DNA from: Fragilaria crotonensis
Taxonomy: Eukaryota > Bacillariophyta > Fragilariophyceae > Fragilariales > Fragilariaceae
Reading direction: 5' to 3'
DNA length: 64,000 nt
Assembly: GCA_022925895.1 (NCBI GenBank)
Contig: JAKSYS010000013.1
Location: forward strand, 186,001 to 250,000
The notes under the pieces are model-generated. The model worked only from the letters and a program-made list of their open reading frames with translations. It did no database searches and was not told where the DNA came from. The stretch's first letter is position 1; every line of letters begins with the position of its first letter. The translations under genes were made by a program, and so were the position numbers. Shown here one piece after another: positions 1-10,905 of the stretch.

Positions 1-756
1 GGATAACATACCAATGTGTTCTTCTTCTCTTCTTATCTCCTGTCCAGACGTGCTGCGCCAAATGATTGGCATGATAAAGCCTGCCAACCAAACGTATGTC
101 CTGCTCAGCAACGATTTGGTGCTGTTACCCCGGGGAGATCCATCTATGTACGCGCGTAATAGACCTTGTCTGATTTCATCGTAACGTAACGTTCGTCTTG
201 GTTTTTCTTTCGGCGTACGCACAACGTCAGCTTCAGCATATGTTGCAGCTTCAATTAAGAATCTGAATACCGTTGACATGAGGCGCGATATCAATTTTTC
301 TACGGAAGACACTCAACAAAGCTAAAACGTGCTCGTGCGAAGACGTTTCATGGTGCATGAAAAAGATCCGAGTCGAAACCACCAGAGTGACGATTTTTGA
401 CGTCAGCATGTAGAGTCCCTACACAAAGTTACTGTAGAAAATAAATGCCACGCGTAGCTTCTTTATAATGGGAATCTTGACAATCATTTTTTTTAATTTG
501 TGTTCAACAGATCACTCAACTTGTATCTTGGCGTATCACGTACGAGTACTCGTACTCCGTTTATCACGCATCACGCAGTGCTCAGCTACTCGAGTGCGCA
601 ACAACTCCAGTCTTCTACTCGAGTACTGGCTCGGGTACACACACTCGGAGTATAGTGTATGGCTTATTTCACTCCGAGACCGCATATCGTTGGGGCTCGT
701 AGACTTGGTACTTTAAAAATTTAGTTGAACCTTAAATCCCTTATCGAATCATATTC
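1..756. other. Non-coding flank of transposon copy 1
   Basis: No convincing gene is visible. Short open frames are isolated and lack recognisable motifs. Around 540-620 there is a cluster of short GTAC/ACTCGAGT-type palindromic words, the same word type that fills many spacers in this window. The segment probably contains the 3' end of the adjacent transposon, but I could not identify its terminal repeat. Confidence 0.5.
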
Positions 757-3700
757 TCATGTATCACGTTGCTTCGTTTCATTGTTTAATGCGTGCGTAA
801 CAAGATCCTCAATTGCTGGTGACACAAAGCTATTTACAAACCCTGCATCAAAGTCAACAGCAGCGCGGTGTGTCTTGAACTCTTTCATGAGACGTTCAAT
901 AAGAGGTAAGGTGAGGGTTGGAGTATCGTTCTTGTCACCGTTATTCAACAGCATCCGTTGGTGAAGTGCATAGTAGGCACAGATGTATGATCGTGCTCGT
1001 CGTGAGAGTTTTCGTACAGTATCTGTTGTGAGGACATCTCTGCTTGCACATTCGTTCACTAACACCTTGAACGATGCCTTTCCCTTTTTAGAATTCAGCG
1101 GCATTTTGCGGTATACACTCTTCGCTACACCCCAGCTATACTCGATTCCTTCACCAGCCATTTCGGCGTGGAACTTTGGAGTTATCAGAACGGAGACACC
1201 AAGCATATGCCCAACATGCTGCAATGCCGTCATCTCTTCAGCAAAATCGAGGCAACTAGCCATCAAGTACTTCAAGCTCCAATTTTCTGCTCCTTCAACT
1301 ACGCCGCCATCATCATCCTTTGGAATATCCATGGTGTATTTATCGATTTGATTGGTATCGATCCAACCTCGCTCCCACAAAACTTGAAGAAGACCTTTTG
1401 GCTGACCAGTCCAACCTTTTTTATCCCTTGTCCGTTCGACTCTGAGATCTATATTCTTGTCTCTTGCAATTTGTTGCAATTCTGTCAACCGATATTGACG
1501 ACGCTCGCTTAAAACGTCGAATTGACGAAGCTCAGATTTGAGCTCTGCAATTGTCTTGTTTCGCAAATTCCTTGCACCTGGTGGTGCCGGAAGCAAACGA
1601 TCATGCCGGTTCAGTTCCCGCTCCTCGGGTGACATCCAGAACGGACCCTCGTCGTCAGATGTGAACACAAACGACTGTGTATCACCAACTTGTAAGGTAC
1701 GTTCGTGCATTCCCAGGTAACCATCATGATCTTTTATCTTTGACTCACGCATCATCGGCTGCGCTCCTCCGTAGTTTTTGTTCATTCTGTAAGCATCTAA
1801 ACCGCCGGTTAACTTTTTCGCATGTCCCTGTGAATGATCGAACAAGAAAACAAAATCAAAGTGCGGGTAGATAACTTTGATACAGTCGACACAATCCTCA
1901 AACTGTATTGACATATGATTGTAAGTCCAGTATCCTTCGTTGTTTGCTCCCAATTCGAAACTCACGACAAATTTTGCCTCCTGCAGGTCCTTCTTAGCAA
2001 CTTGACCATGTACAGCAAGGGCTGCATCAAGATCGACGTAGTTTTGACCTCGACGTCTTTCGTTGATTTCGTCTAGTTGAAGGCGACTGACTTTCACACC
2101 AAATCCTGTTTCTCGACTTTGGAATGCAGAGAGCATGAGACTGATTCCTTCGGTCTTCGGTAGAAGTGCTCTTTGACCAAGCGGTGCCACCCATTGTTTT
2201 GGCTTGAGAAGGAACTGATTGAAAACGCTCTCGTCCTGCCCAAAGATCATCAAAGGTTTTTGGTGTTGTGGCTTGCGAACACTGAGGTTACCGCCAAACA
2301 AACCAAAGCCCATTTCGTCTGCAACTGAATGAAGGAAATCATAGGTGTCTACATGGAACTCAACCATTTCTTCGCCTGCGGCATTTCGGTATGTGTATCC
2401 TTGTTGATGTGCAATACTGCTGTCGTTTGGAATCCTGTTGTCTAACTTCCACCTTTCCACAGTCTCTTTCGTCACCTGGATCCATCGATGCGTTCGAGGT
2501 TCGAGTTTGGAGAGGTAGTTAGCACAGAACTCGTTGCGATGGAAGACAACATCAGGTCTCTCGTGTCCATCGACAAAAAAAAAGACTTCTTGTTTCTGTC
2601 ATGCCCGAAACCTAAACGTCGAAGCCATCGCCACGTTGTTGAGATTGAAATAGGTGACTCTATGTAACCCTGAAGTAAACAGTCTCTAATTGTTTGAATG
2701 CTGCTTTGTTGATGCTCTGTTTCGTTACTAGCTCCTGCATCTTGATTGTGGTTGTCGTCGCCGTTTATCTTGTTGAACGCTTTCGGAATGATATTCGTTA
2801 CGAGCTCGTTACGAGCCATTTCAACAGTGATGTCAGCAAGGTTTTTAACGCAGAAACCGATCCATGGAAGCGTTATCTCCTCACGATAATATTCGAGAAG
2901 GTGTGGCAGTGGTTTCTTGCGCTTGAGTATCTTGGGGTCTGGAAGGGGAAAATGCTCGCAATTTGCTCGCAAAAGTATGTTCCACTCCGCAACGGTGCGT
3001 TCAGTCGTTGCGGCGGCTTCCTATACCCATCCGACCGCTATCAAAGATAGCTTGGGAGCAGCAATCCTCAACCCAGCGAACAGAGTTCATTTCTTCCAAC
3101 GCCAAAATGTATGCTAAACACAGAATGCAACATCTCTGTCGGATTATGAAAACATCATACGCAGAACATAGATTGTCTACGTCATGCTTATCGACAAGAT
3201 CTCTCCATCCATCTTGAGTTCGATTGACTTGCTGCAGTCTTTGAATTCTTTCCCTGAGGACATCCACAACGCTCCGATTGTCAGTTGAGTTACCGAGGAA
3301 CAATTTTTTTGCCTCAGGGCTGTCCCAGTAGGTCTCGAGCATGATCTGAGAAGAGGCGGACCCATCAGCAGCTGTAGTAGAATCATCTGCAGAAGGTTTT
3401 ACTTTTTTGCTTGGCGTGGCTGTTTCTTCTGCTGCAAGTGCTGCTGCTGCTGCTGCTGCTTTATCTACCGCTTCAGCTCTGCGCTTCGCTCTCGACTTGA
3501 CATGGATTTCCTTCGTCAAGTCCACAACTTCGGACAAACCTCGTGCAACGCTATATCGATCATTGATGGTCTCGTCTTGAAGCAACGACAAGAAACTCCT
3601 TGTTCCATCTGGTGGTCGCGCTACCAATCCTCCAGGCGTTGTCACATAATATCCCCAAATTGTTCGTTTCTGATTATCGAAGGGATCGGTTCCTTTCGCC

Positions 3701-3933
3701 TTGCGTCTGAATATGCCAGTAGTATTAGATGATGAAAAATCATCCATTGTTCCACCACCGCAAACAGCAATTGCTCGATTCAGGACACCTCTGTTGAAGT
3801 CCAGCAAGTTAAGGGAAGGAAACTGCGCCTTCACCGCACGAAAATATGTCTCGTCGGTCAACCACTTGTCACGGTAGCGTGTTTGCTTCGTCACCTCCAT
3901 CCAACATTGATAATACATCTGTAGCGCCTTCAT
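757..3933 (-). pseudogene. Decayed DDE transposase, IS630/Tc1-mariner-like family, copy 1
   Basis: Three consecutive minus-strand frames (3933-3001, 2972-2472, 2475-757) read as one transposase of roughly 1,050 residues. The first holds the N-terminal region with an Ala run. The second carries a helix-turn-helix-like segment (SISTTWRWLRRLGF). The third has the DDE core: GQDES (first Asp), FLFDHSQGHAK (second Asp) and PKFHAEMAGEGIEYSWGVAK (late acidic residue). This layout matches the eukaryotic DDE_3-like endonuclease family. The order and motifs are repeated by the copy at 43464-46538. Frame 1 passes to frame 2 near 3005-3035; frame 2 passes to frame 3 at an A9 run near 2575-2584, just before a conserved VDGHE segment. 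The frame stays open a little upstream of 3933 to about 3990 without a clear ATG, so a 5' exon may be missed. The role is cut-and-paste transposition; as read, the gene is inactive. Confidence 0.8.
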
Positions 3934-3943
3934 TTTCCAATAT

Positions 3944-4016
3944 TCAGGAAGACCTTTTGCTGCAACGGCCTTCTGTAGCCAATGACGAATCTTGAATCAC
4001 CAAAAGGTCTTCCTGA
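3944..4016. repeat. Inverted repeat with 16-bp arms
   Basis: Arm TCAGGAAGACCTTTTG at 3944-3959 is perfectly complementary to CAAAAGGTCTTCCTGA at 4001-4016, with a 41-base loop. It sits at the 5' side of transposase copy 1, and the inner arm overlaps the open frame leading into that gene. It could be a rearranged end of the element. Confidence 0.7.
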
Positions 4017-4654
4017 TGAGCACGGGAAGGCAATCAACTTGCCGCTGCAATACCATGGTCCGCAACTCCAGTTTTTGGGTGCTGTTTATCGCGTTGCATC
4101 CGTATGCGAGTCAGCCATCCTAGTGAATATCGCTATGACGTCACAAGTTTTGTACTGACTCTACAGAATTTGAACGTGATGTGGATTCAGAGTGAAACAA
4201 GCCATAGTCCTTGCATAGTACTTCTAGTATACATTACCTGTAGTACACATTACAGTACACTTGCTTGCATCAATATACTCTATATCTTGTAAAGTACCAG
4301 GTACTCCAGTACAATGTAGGTCTACATGGAGTTTGGATCTACGAGATGCATGCCAGATGCGAGATGCGACGAGTATCTTCAACGAATTCAACGTCGTACG
4401 CATACTGTAAAAGCGAACTACAAACTACGTCAGACATTAGCGTACAAGTACTATTAGCCCTGGAATGTGCGTATGTAGAGAATTTTTCACAAGAGGATCT
4501 TTTTTCACTTCAACGCTAATCTACTAGTAGGAGCTACATAAGTACGAGTACCCGCCAGTACATCGTAGTACTAGGCAAGCTACGTACGTACTCGGAGTAC
4601 ACCAAACACCAATTCCAATTTGTTTTTGCTCACATTCTTCACTTATGGATTTTA
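4017..4654. other. Spacer without recognisable gene
   Basis: No coding region can be supported. The stretch contains GTAC-rich words, especially around 4210-4320 and 4540-4600, and leads into the 119-bp tandem array. Confidence 0.5.
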
Positions 4655-4659
4655 GCTAG

Positions 4660-5195
4660 GTCTGCACATTCGAGATCCATTTTGGTTTCCTCTGTCTGGG
4701 ACGTTGCCATCCAGCAACCCCATTTAGAAAAATACTGATTTGGGGATCCTTGATCATTGAATGCAATCATGTTTGAGCTCAGTGCTGTCAAGATCCATTT
4801 CTGTTTCCTCTGTTGGGACGTTGCCATCCAGCAAACCCCATTTAGAAGAATACTGATTTGGAGATGCAATCACGTTTGAGCTCAGTGCTTTCAAGATCCA
4901 TTTCTGTTTCCTCTGTTTGGGACGTTGCCATCCAGCAAACCCCATTTAGAAGAATACTGATTTGGAGATCCTTGGTCATTGACTGCAATCACGTTTGAGC
5001 TCAGTGCTTTCAAGATCCATTTCTGTTTCCTCTGTTTGGGACGTTGCCATCCAGCAAACCCCATTTAGAAGAATACTGATTTGGAGATCCTTGATCATTG
5101 ACTGCAATCACGTTTGAGCTCAGTGCTTTCAAGATCCATTTCTGTTTCCTCTGTTTGGGACGTTGCCATCCAGCGAACCCCATTCAGAAGAATAC
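4660..5195. repeat. Tandem array, ~119-bp unit, about 4.5 copies
   Basis: The word ACGTTGCCATCCAGC recurs at 4701, 4818, 4922, 5041 and 5160, giving periods of 117, 104, 119 and 119 bp. The 104-bp unit has a short deletion around its ATTTGG/GATCC junction. Units are close to identical. The array ends about 20 bp before the stop codon end of the MULE-like gene at 5217, so it lies directly in that gene's 3' flank and may be subterminal sequence of that element. Confidence 0.9.
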
Positions 5196-5216
5196 GATAT
5201 TGCTTTTGACTTGTTG

Positions 5217-8200
5217 CTAGTAATGCTGAGTACCATGAGTTCTTCGTCTCTTGTTAGAGTTCACAGAAACTGAGACAAATTGTCCCGTGAGCTGAATGCT
5301 TTGGGTCTTTTTCAAGCACCTCTCCTTTTCATGAAGAATGCTCTTTGAAAGATATGTGAAATGCATTTGAACTTCCGGGGTGTTGGGCTCAAGAAGCGAA
5401 CACAGTTCTTTGAACACTGGGTACAGTTGTTGATAAACCGATCCCCTTTCTGATACTGCACATACTTCGTGGATATTGACCCGGTCTTCAACTGCAAAGT
5501 CAACCTCTTGTCCTTGATTCGACATCTCAAAGTTGTGGTTGTCGACATCATCAATGTTGGCATGTTCATGAAGCGGAGGCCAGTGCTGGCTAATGGATGT
5601 TTCCTGTGTCATGTTGGGAGGAATGCAGGCATTATCCCATCCGTGAAGCCGTTTACCAATGGCCAATGCAATCTCATCAACAGTGTAGTTCTTGCACGAA
5701 TCCTGAATTGGCTTAGCATCAAAAAATGAAGCATCCACAGGTAACATAGCATTTTGTTCATGCTGACAGATGATCGGGTAGCTTGGTGGTAGATGAGATG
5801 CAAAATTCTTTGGCACCAATGGTCCCTTGCAGTCATTTTGATCGAGTGCCTTTAATGTGCTACAGATTTTAACATGGTCAGCATTGACAGATCGATAGAA
5901 GAACAGATATGCTGTCCACCACCGCACAGACACATCGTGATGTGATAAACCTGACCACAATGGCATCATGTGATAGTGGAGAACATGAATCTGATGTCGA
6001 CAGGGCAGACCAATTCTTTCAAAAAAATGGCATGAACAATGAAGACATTGGCCCACAAGCTTGACCTTGCGGATCCGATCAAACTGAGGAATAACCCTTG
6101 GCTGGCTTTGCATGTGGTTGGCATCAACAAGTGCTGTACCTTGTACTACTTCAGCAGAATGCAACAATGGTTGTCGTCTTCGCACACTCCAATTAGAGCT
6201 GTTCAGCCGCATTGAACAGTAATTATCAATTTGAGATGTCTGGTTCTTGATCTCATTTTCGGCACAGTTGGTCACGTAGTCAGCAGTTTTTGATTTGGAC
6301 CAAAGCTTGTGGCCCATGAGCAATGCAGCACTTTCCCTGCCTCGATGAATGGTATTCAGCTCTGAATTCACACACAAAACTTGTGCAGCAGTGGCGATAC
6401 TGTGCTGTGGCATTGATGGCGCAGCTGATGCCTTCATGCCATTGTTTGTGCCTTCGTGAGGAGTATTGCTATATAGATCCATATGACGGATTGCGAGGCG
6501 TTGGAAGAAGCAGTAATGCTGTTCATGAGGTTCAACATGCAAACGGATAAATGTTTCGAGCTTTCTGCAAGCATCCTGACCAATAGTTGAAGCAACATGT
6601 CTGGAGTTGATGTACTCAAGAATCAGAGCCTTTGAAACTTTGTACTCTTCCTCAGTCTCACAGGATCCAGTTCCGGCGCGCATCCAGGAATACATCCAAA
6701 GTTGAAGGTTTCGTTTGATGGCAGAATCTCGACCACAGAGTGAGCGACAATGTCGTTGCCAGCCTCTATCAATGATATGCCAGCCGCAGCGCAATCTTTG
6801 GGCGGTCGGCATGTAATTCCTTAGGGCATCATCAAGCTGTGAAATCTCCTGAGAATCACCATCCGTGATGACAGCTCGAACACGGAGGAGCAAATCCTTT
6901 CCTAGGAGTGCAGGCATCACTGTCTGAAATATCCACCGGAAAACCCAAGCACGTTCATTGGGAACAAATGCCCGCAGAATTGTGAACATATGCCCCGTAG
7001 AATCTTTTCCGGTTATTGTAAAGAGAGGCCGACTCTCTTTGTTTGTGTCGGCTGTTGAGTCCATGAGGAGCACTTCCGGAAACTGATAAGCCAAACGTGT
7101 CTCCGGTGCAAGAACCCACGCAGAGGCAATCATCAGTTCCTGAGTGCTGCAAAGATCAAGTGATTTCCGATGCATTTCAGCGTATTGTGCCAAATCTGGA
7201 TTATCCTTTGTTTTAAGCTCCATCTCTTCAGTTTGCTTCGAGTTATGTCGAACAACCTCATTGACAAGCTTTGACGGGCTCAAAGTGGTACTTGCGATCA
7301 TGGGTTGAGGAATCTCGTTTGAGCAGGCATGGTGGTACAGACAACAGTAGCTTGCACCCGGAAGGCTTTGCAGGTATTCAAACATCTGATCTGATGTGCT
7401 ACTTTCTTGACCTATTATCTTGTCGCCAGACTTTTTGTTGGTGATACGTGACATGCCCTGGACATATGCAATCTGTCGACGGGAAAGAATTGTACTTGTT
7501 GACAATGGTGTGGATCCAGCAACCACTGATCTCATTGTCTTCTTCATGAGAAAATTCCGCGCAACTGCAGGAGAAGCATGTGCAGCAGCCATGCAGCGAA
7601 TGTCTTCTCTTTCAGCGGACTTGAGCACACAAGATGACATGAGGAGCTGTTCAGGATTGAGCTGGGGGTGACCACAGTGAAGCGATGATCCAATCCCTCC
7701 TTTCATGAAGAAGTTTGAACCATCTGTTGAAATGGTCAGATTGAAGGAACATTTGTCTGCTTTCTTGAGCGGCCGAGCAGTGGTTGTCCGCTTTGGTAGT
7801 TTGAGTCCAGCCGGACCACGACTATTTCTTCGATCGTTGGTGAGTGTTGACTTGCGGTATACTACTGGTGCATTACGAGCAGAAACCTGATTCTTGCCAA
7901 CACCAGCAGTGTTGATAAGAAGTTGATTCTTTCGGTATACGCCATTGTGTTTGCAGCAAAATCGTTTTATGTTCCCTTTTGCACCGCCATTTGAGAACAA
8001 GACAAAGCCATTGTTGATGGCTGCTTTCTGGATGTCACTCTTGAGATTGGACCAGCCCGGTGAGTCAGAGAATGGAGTTCTGGGGAATGCATTTGAAGGG
8101 GAAGGACAAGGAGGACACGGATATTGAGTGGCATCGAAAACAAACTTAGACGAGGAGTAGACAATACTGTTGGTGTAATCCATAATGTTACAGGACATGT

Positions 8201-8561
8201 GAGGTCCATGCAGTGCTTGACAATATGTTTCAGTTACCGGGATAACTGAGCCATGAAACATCAATGACGATGCCCATGTCCCTTGTTTAAAACTGGCAAC
8301 AGCACAGTCCACCGCTTCTTGGATACTTTGACTGTTTGTCTCGTCATCCTCGTGTCCCTTCACAACCACATTCAAATAAGATAATGGTACTGAATTGGTG
8401 GCACCCTTCTTTGGCGTCATTGTTGGGATGATACAGCAATGATTTGTAAACAAAGTTGACTTTGGTATGTTGCAAAAGGTTACTCTGTACTTCAAATACT
8501 TCTGGTACAAGAAGTACTCTAGTACATTTACCGCACTTCTTTGCTGAGCATGTTCATTCAT
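5217..8561 (-). CDS. MULE/FAR1-like transposase with SWIM zinc finger, intact
   Basis: A single uninterrupted frame of 1,114 residues. The N-terminal third has a Cys/His cluster consistent with a WRKY-GCM1/FAR1-type DNA-binding fold (CCKHNGVYRK, KCSFNLTI, LHCGHP). The MULE-type DDE core follows: MDSTADTN near residue 501, ITDGDSQE near 563 followed by a CGWHII segment, and an acidic residue in TPHEGTNNG. A SWIM finger, CHFFERIGLPCRHQIH with preceding CLHC, lies near residues 835-860. These are hallmarks of Mutator-like transposases and of domesticated FAR1/FHY3 factors. ATG at 8561 is the longest start; the next ATG at 8420 (MTPKKGATN) is equally plausible because the first 47 residues look non-conserved. 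Lack of disruptions in a region full of broken transposons suggests recent activity or selection. Terminal inverted repeats were not found, so element versus domesticated gene is open. Confidence 0.85.
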   Translation of the reverse strand: MNEHAQQRSAVNVLEYFLYQKYLKYRVTFCNIPKSTLFTNHCCIIPTMTPKKGATNSVPLSYLNVVVKGHEDDETNSQSIQEAVDCAVASFKQGTWASSLMFHGSVIPVTETYCQALHGPHMSCNIMDYTNSIVYSSSKFVFDATQYPCPPCPSPSNAFPRTPFSDSPGWSNLKSDIQKAAINNGFVLFSNGGAKGNIKRFCCKHNGVYRKNQLLINTAGVGKNQVSARNAPVVYRKSTLTNDRRNSRGPAGLKLPKRTTTARPLKKADKCSFNLTISTDGSNFFMKGGIGSSLHCGHPQLNPEQLLMSSCVLKSAEREDIRCMAAAHASPAVARNFLMKKTMRSVVAGSTPLSTSTILSRRQIAYVQGMSRITNKKSGDKIIGQESSTSDQMFEYLQSLPGASYCCLYHHACSNEIPQPMIASTTLSPSKLVNEVVRHNSKQTEEMELKTKDNPDLAQYAEMHRKSLDLCSTQELMIASAWVLAPETRLAYQFPEVLLMDSTADTNKESRPLFTITGKDSTGHMFTILRAFVPNERAWVFRWIFQTVMPALLGKDLLLRVRAVITDGDSQEISQLDDALRNYMPTAQRLRCGWHIIDRGWQRHCRSLCGRDSAIKRNLQLWMYSWMRAGTGSCETEEEYKVSKALILEYINSRHVASTIGQDACRKLETFIRLHVEPHEQHYCFFQRLAIRHMDLYSNTPHEGTNNGMKASAAPSMPQHSIATAAQVLCVNSELNTIHRGRESAALLMGHKLWSKSKTADYVTNCAENEIKNQTSQIDNYCSMRLNSSNWSVRRRQPLLHSAEVVQGTALVDANHMQSQPRVIPQFDRIRKVKLVGQCLHCSCHFFERIGLPCRHQIHVLHYHMMPLWSGLSHHDVSVRWWTAYLFFYRSVNADHVKICSTLKALDQNDCKGPLVPKNFASHLPPSYPIICQHEQNAMLPVDASFFDAKPIQDSCKNYTVDEIALAIGKRLHGWDNACIPPNMTQETSISQHWPPLHEHANIDDVDNHNFEMSNQGQEVDFAVEDRVNIHEVCAVSERGSVYQQLYPVFKELCSLLEPNTPEVQMHFTYLSKSILHEKERCLKKTQSIQLTGQFVSVSVNSNKRRRTHGTQHY

Positions 8562-9047
8562 TTTGATTTATGGCGCGGAGGTGCAGATTGTGGATGGTCA
8601 GTCGTTTGGGTTTAACCCGAATTCCCTTCATACAACATTCCATGATTTCGTGCTGACGTCAAATCTCGTCATCCTGGTGGTTTCGACCCTGATCTGTCAG
8701 CCAAATGTTCTGGTTTCCTCGCGCGTTGATTGGTGGGATCTTTTGTTGCGCCGAATACGAACAAGCTGTGTATTCGTACAGTATGACATACCACACAGTA
8801 TTCATGCAACGGAAAACTTCTGTATGATACGTTGTCTATGGGTACAGTACAATTCTGGTTTGCCGAATTCGTACTCGACACTCGACAGTCGACAACAGGC
8901 GTCTTGCCTCATCAAATCTCAGATCCCAGATTTCGTGAAACTTACACGTGCGGGATAGTAAAAGGGCACACAAACCAACATAGTTGAGCTCGATAAGTAG
9001 GAGAAACAAACCAGCGAAAGCCTCTCTAAGACTCTGCGACCACCATC
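8562..9047. other. Intergenic region between MULE-like and lysine-rich genes
   Basis: No gene is supported. It should contain the divergent promoters of the genes at 8561 (minus) and 9048 (plus). A CACGTG E-box-like hexamer occurs near 8946; this is a common word and its function is unknown. Confidence 0.4.
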
Positions 9048-9845
9048 ATGGATGAGGATAGATCCTGGAAGATGGGTATGAAGCCTGAGGAAACCCGTAT
9101 CTCTCTCAGTTATGAGGAAGTCCTTGAGCATGTGAAGGACCTCCCTGATAATGAGGCCAAGGCATTCGAGAAGGCGTTGAATGAAATGTGGAAAAAGGCA
9201 GTGAAAAAGAGAGTCAAGGTAGCAGAGAAGGCAGCCAAGAAAACCGAGAAGGAAGCCGACAAGGATAATGAGAAGGCAGGGAAAGAGAAGAAGAAGGAAG
9301 CCGAGAAAGATAAGAAGAAGAAGGAAACAGAGAAGCCAGACAAAGAGAAGAAGAAGGACGCAGATAACCCAGAGAAAGAGAAGAAGAAGAAGAAGAAAAA
9401 GGACCCTGAGAAGCAAGAGAAAGAAAAGAAGAAGAAGAAGGGGTCCGACAAGGACGCCACGAGGGAACAAATGACCACCCTCGTGACGCTAAATCAATTA
9501 GCAAACGATTTCTTGAAGAAGCTCACTGGCGCTGTTAAACTGTTCGTTTCTGCTGATGACGATGTTGTTAAGGACAAGTGCGGTACGCTCTTGAAACGCC
9601 GAAACGTTTCATTCACATCGACGGATGACTTCTATGCTTTCGTGGTGGAAATTCATGATGCTTTCCCAACTCTCGATGCGCTTCTTGGATCTACAGAGAA
9701 GGGCAAGGAAAGTCGTATGTTTTTCCAGGAGTGGCACGATGTGTGCTGGGATAAAGATTCCAATCAGCCAAAGGAATTCCTTGTGGATTCCGACGCTTGT
9801 GAACAATTACTTGGGCTTGTAGATTCTCAAACCTGGCTGGCATGA
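9048..9845 (+). CDS. Lysine/glutamate-rich hypothetical protein
   Basis: An open frame of 265 residues starting at an ATG. Residues about 45-140 are a highly charged Lys/Glu/Asp stretch made of KEKKK-like repeats, expected to be coiled coil or disordered. It is flanked by ordinary-composition N- and C-terminal segments (C-terminal part about 145-265, with VTLNQLANDFLKKLTG and FFQEWHDVCW). The mixed composition of the flanks, with normal codon use and no stop, argues for a real gene rather than a simple repeat. No family is recognised. No signal peptide or membrane segment is seen. Confidence 0.65.
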   Translation: MDEDRSWKMGMKPEETRISLSYEEVLEHVKDLPDNEAKAFEKALNEMWKKAVKKRVKVAEKAAKKTEKEADKDNEKAGKEKKKEAEKDKKKKETEKPDKEKKKDADNPEKEKKKKKKKDPEKQEKEKKKKKGSDKDATREQMTTLVTLNQLANDFLKKLTGAVKLFVSADDDVVKDKCGTLLKRRNVSFTSTDDFYAFVVEIHDAFPTLDALLGSTEKGKESRMFFQEWHDVCWDKDSNQPKEFLVDSDACEQLLGLVDSQTWLA

Positions 9846-10905
9846 TGGCATTACAAATACGACCGAAGATAATTTGCAGCATGCACTAAGTGATAGATAT
9901 CCTAGTTGCCTGAACAGGATCCGCTTCTGCACGAATGAATTCACACGTTCAGCGATTCTTGCGTCGTTATGGTCATCACCCTAATGACAGATACCCCAGA
10001 AAATTGGACACTTTCGCGCTCTCCCGTCGAAGGTGATGACCTTGTTGAACATGTGACCACGAACAACGATACGAATTTCATTAAAAAAAACGCATGGAGG
10101 CGCAGACGAAGAGAGTGGATTGCAGCATGAATGCCGAGAATAATTACAGAAGCATCCATAATGCAGATTAACAGATGTGCGAAACTGCTACCAGTCCTTT
10201 GGTGGATCGCAGCGATTTTATCCATATTCTCCAGGCTTCGTTCATCTAGGGTTTCTTCAATAGATTCGTGGTCAATGGTATGGCGTTGGACCAACCAATT
10301 GTTTTGTGTATTGAAATTGTGCCACCGCGTTCAACATTCAGAAACCATTTTAGAATCTTCCAAAGACTGAGCCATACTTTGGTCGCGTTCGCCACGAGGC
10401 CATAGGTGTTTGCTCACCGATTGTCCACAGAGACAGTAAGTGTCCCCAGTTTGTGTCCACCACCCGCCAAGCGACCCGTGCATAATAATCCGCAGGGTTC
10501 TCATACTTGATGTGCAGCATCTAGGTTGTTTGTCAAGAGCGTCGTCGAACAATGCGGCAGCGTTCATCAGGATGCACTAGTTACCAAGGCCTGTAATGAA
10601 CCCATGGATGTTACGGATGAGTGTTTCGTCAGTCGTTGGAGGTATCTACATACGTTTGGCGGCGGAAGGAGCACCTCGGCATGAATGAAATGCAATCAAT
10701 AACTGTCATGGCCTGCTACTAAAATTAAGTTATGGACCGACAAATAAAACATGAAACTGTGGTGTTCATTTCCTGGTGCAATGATTGGAACGATCTTTTG
10801 TGCGCCTTTTCGTTGTTTTGCAATCACGAGATCAAGTACGCACGGAGCTCCTGTACAAATGCATTGTGCCCATCATGCATATCTCTCAGCATTGTTTTGC
10901 AACAA
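9846..10905. other. Spacer without recognisable gene
   Basis: Several open frames under 120 codons exist on both strands, but none has motifs or a neighbour that supports it. The 3' end of the phytotransferrin-like gene borders it on the right. Confidence 0.4.

Noticed and set aside
3944-4016. Inverted repeat as the terminal repeat of transposase copy 1
   Set aside because: Both arms lie on the same side of the gene; no matching copy was found beyond its 3' end.
9110-9504. Leu/Phe/Ser-rich open frames on the minus strand
   Set aside because: They are antisense shadows of the Lys/Glu-rich repeat region of the 9048-9845 gene.
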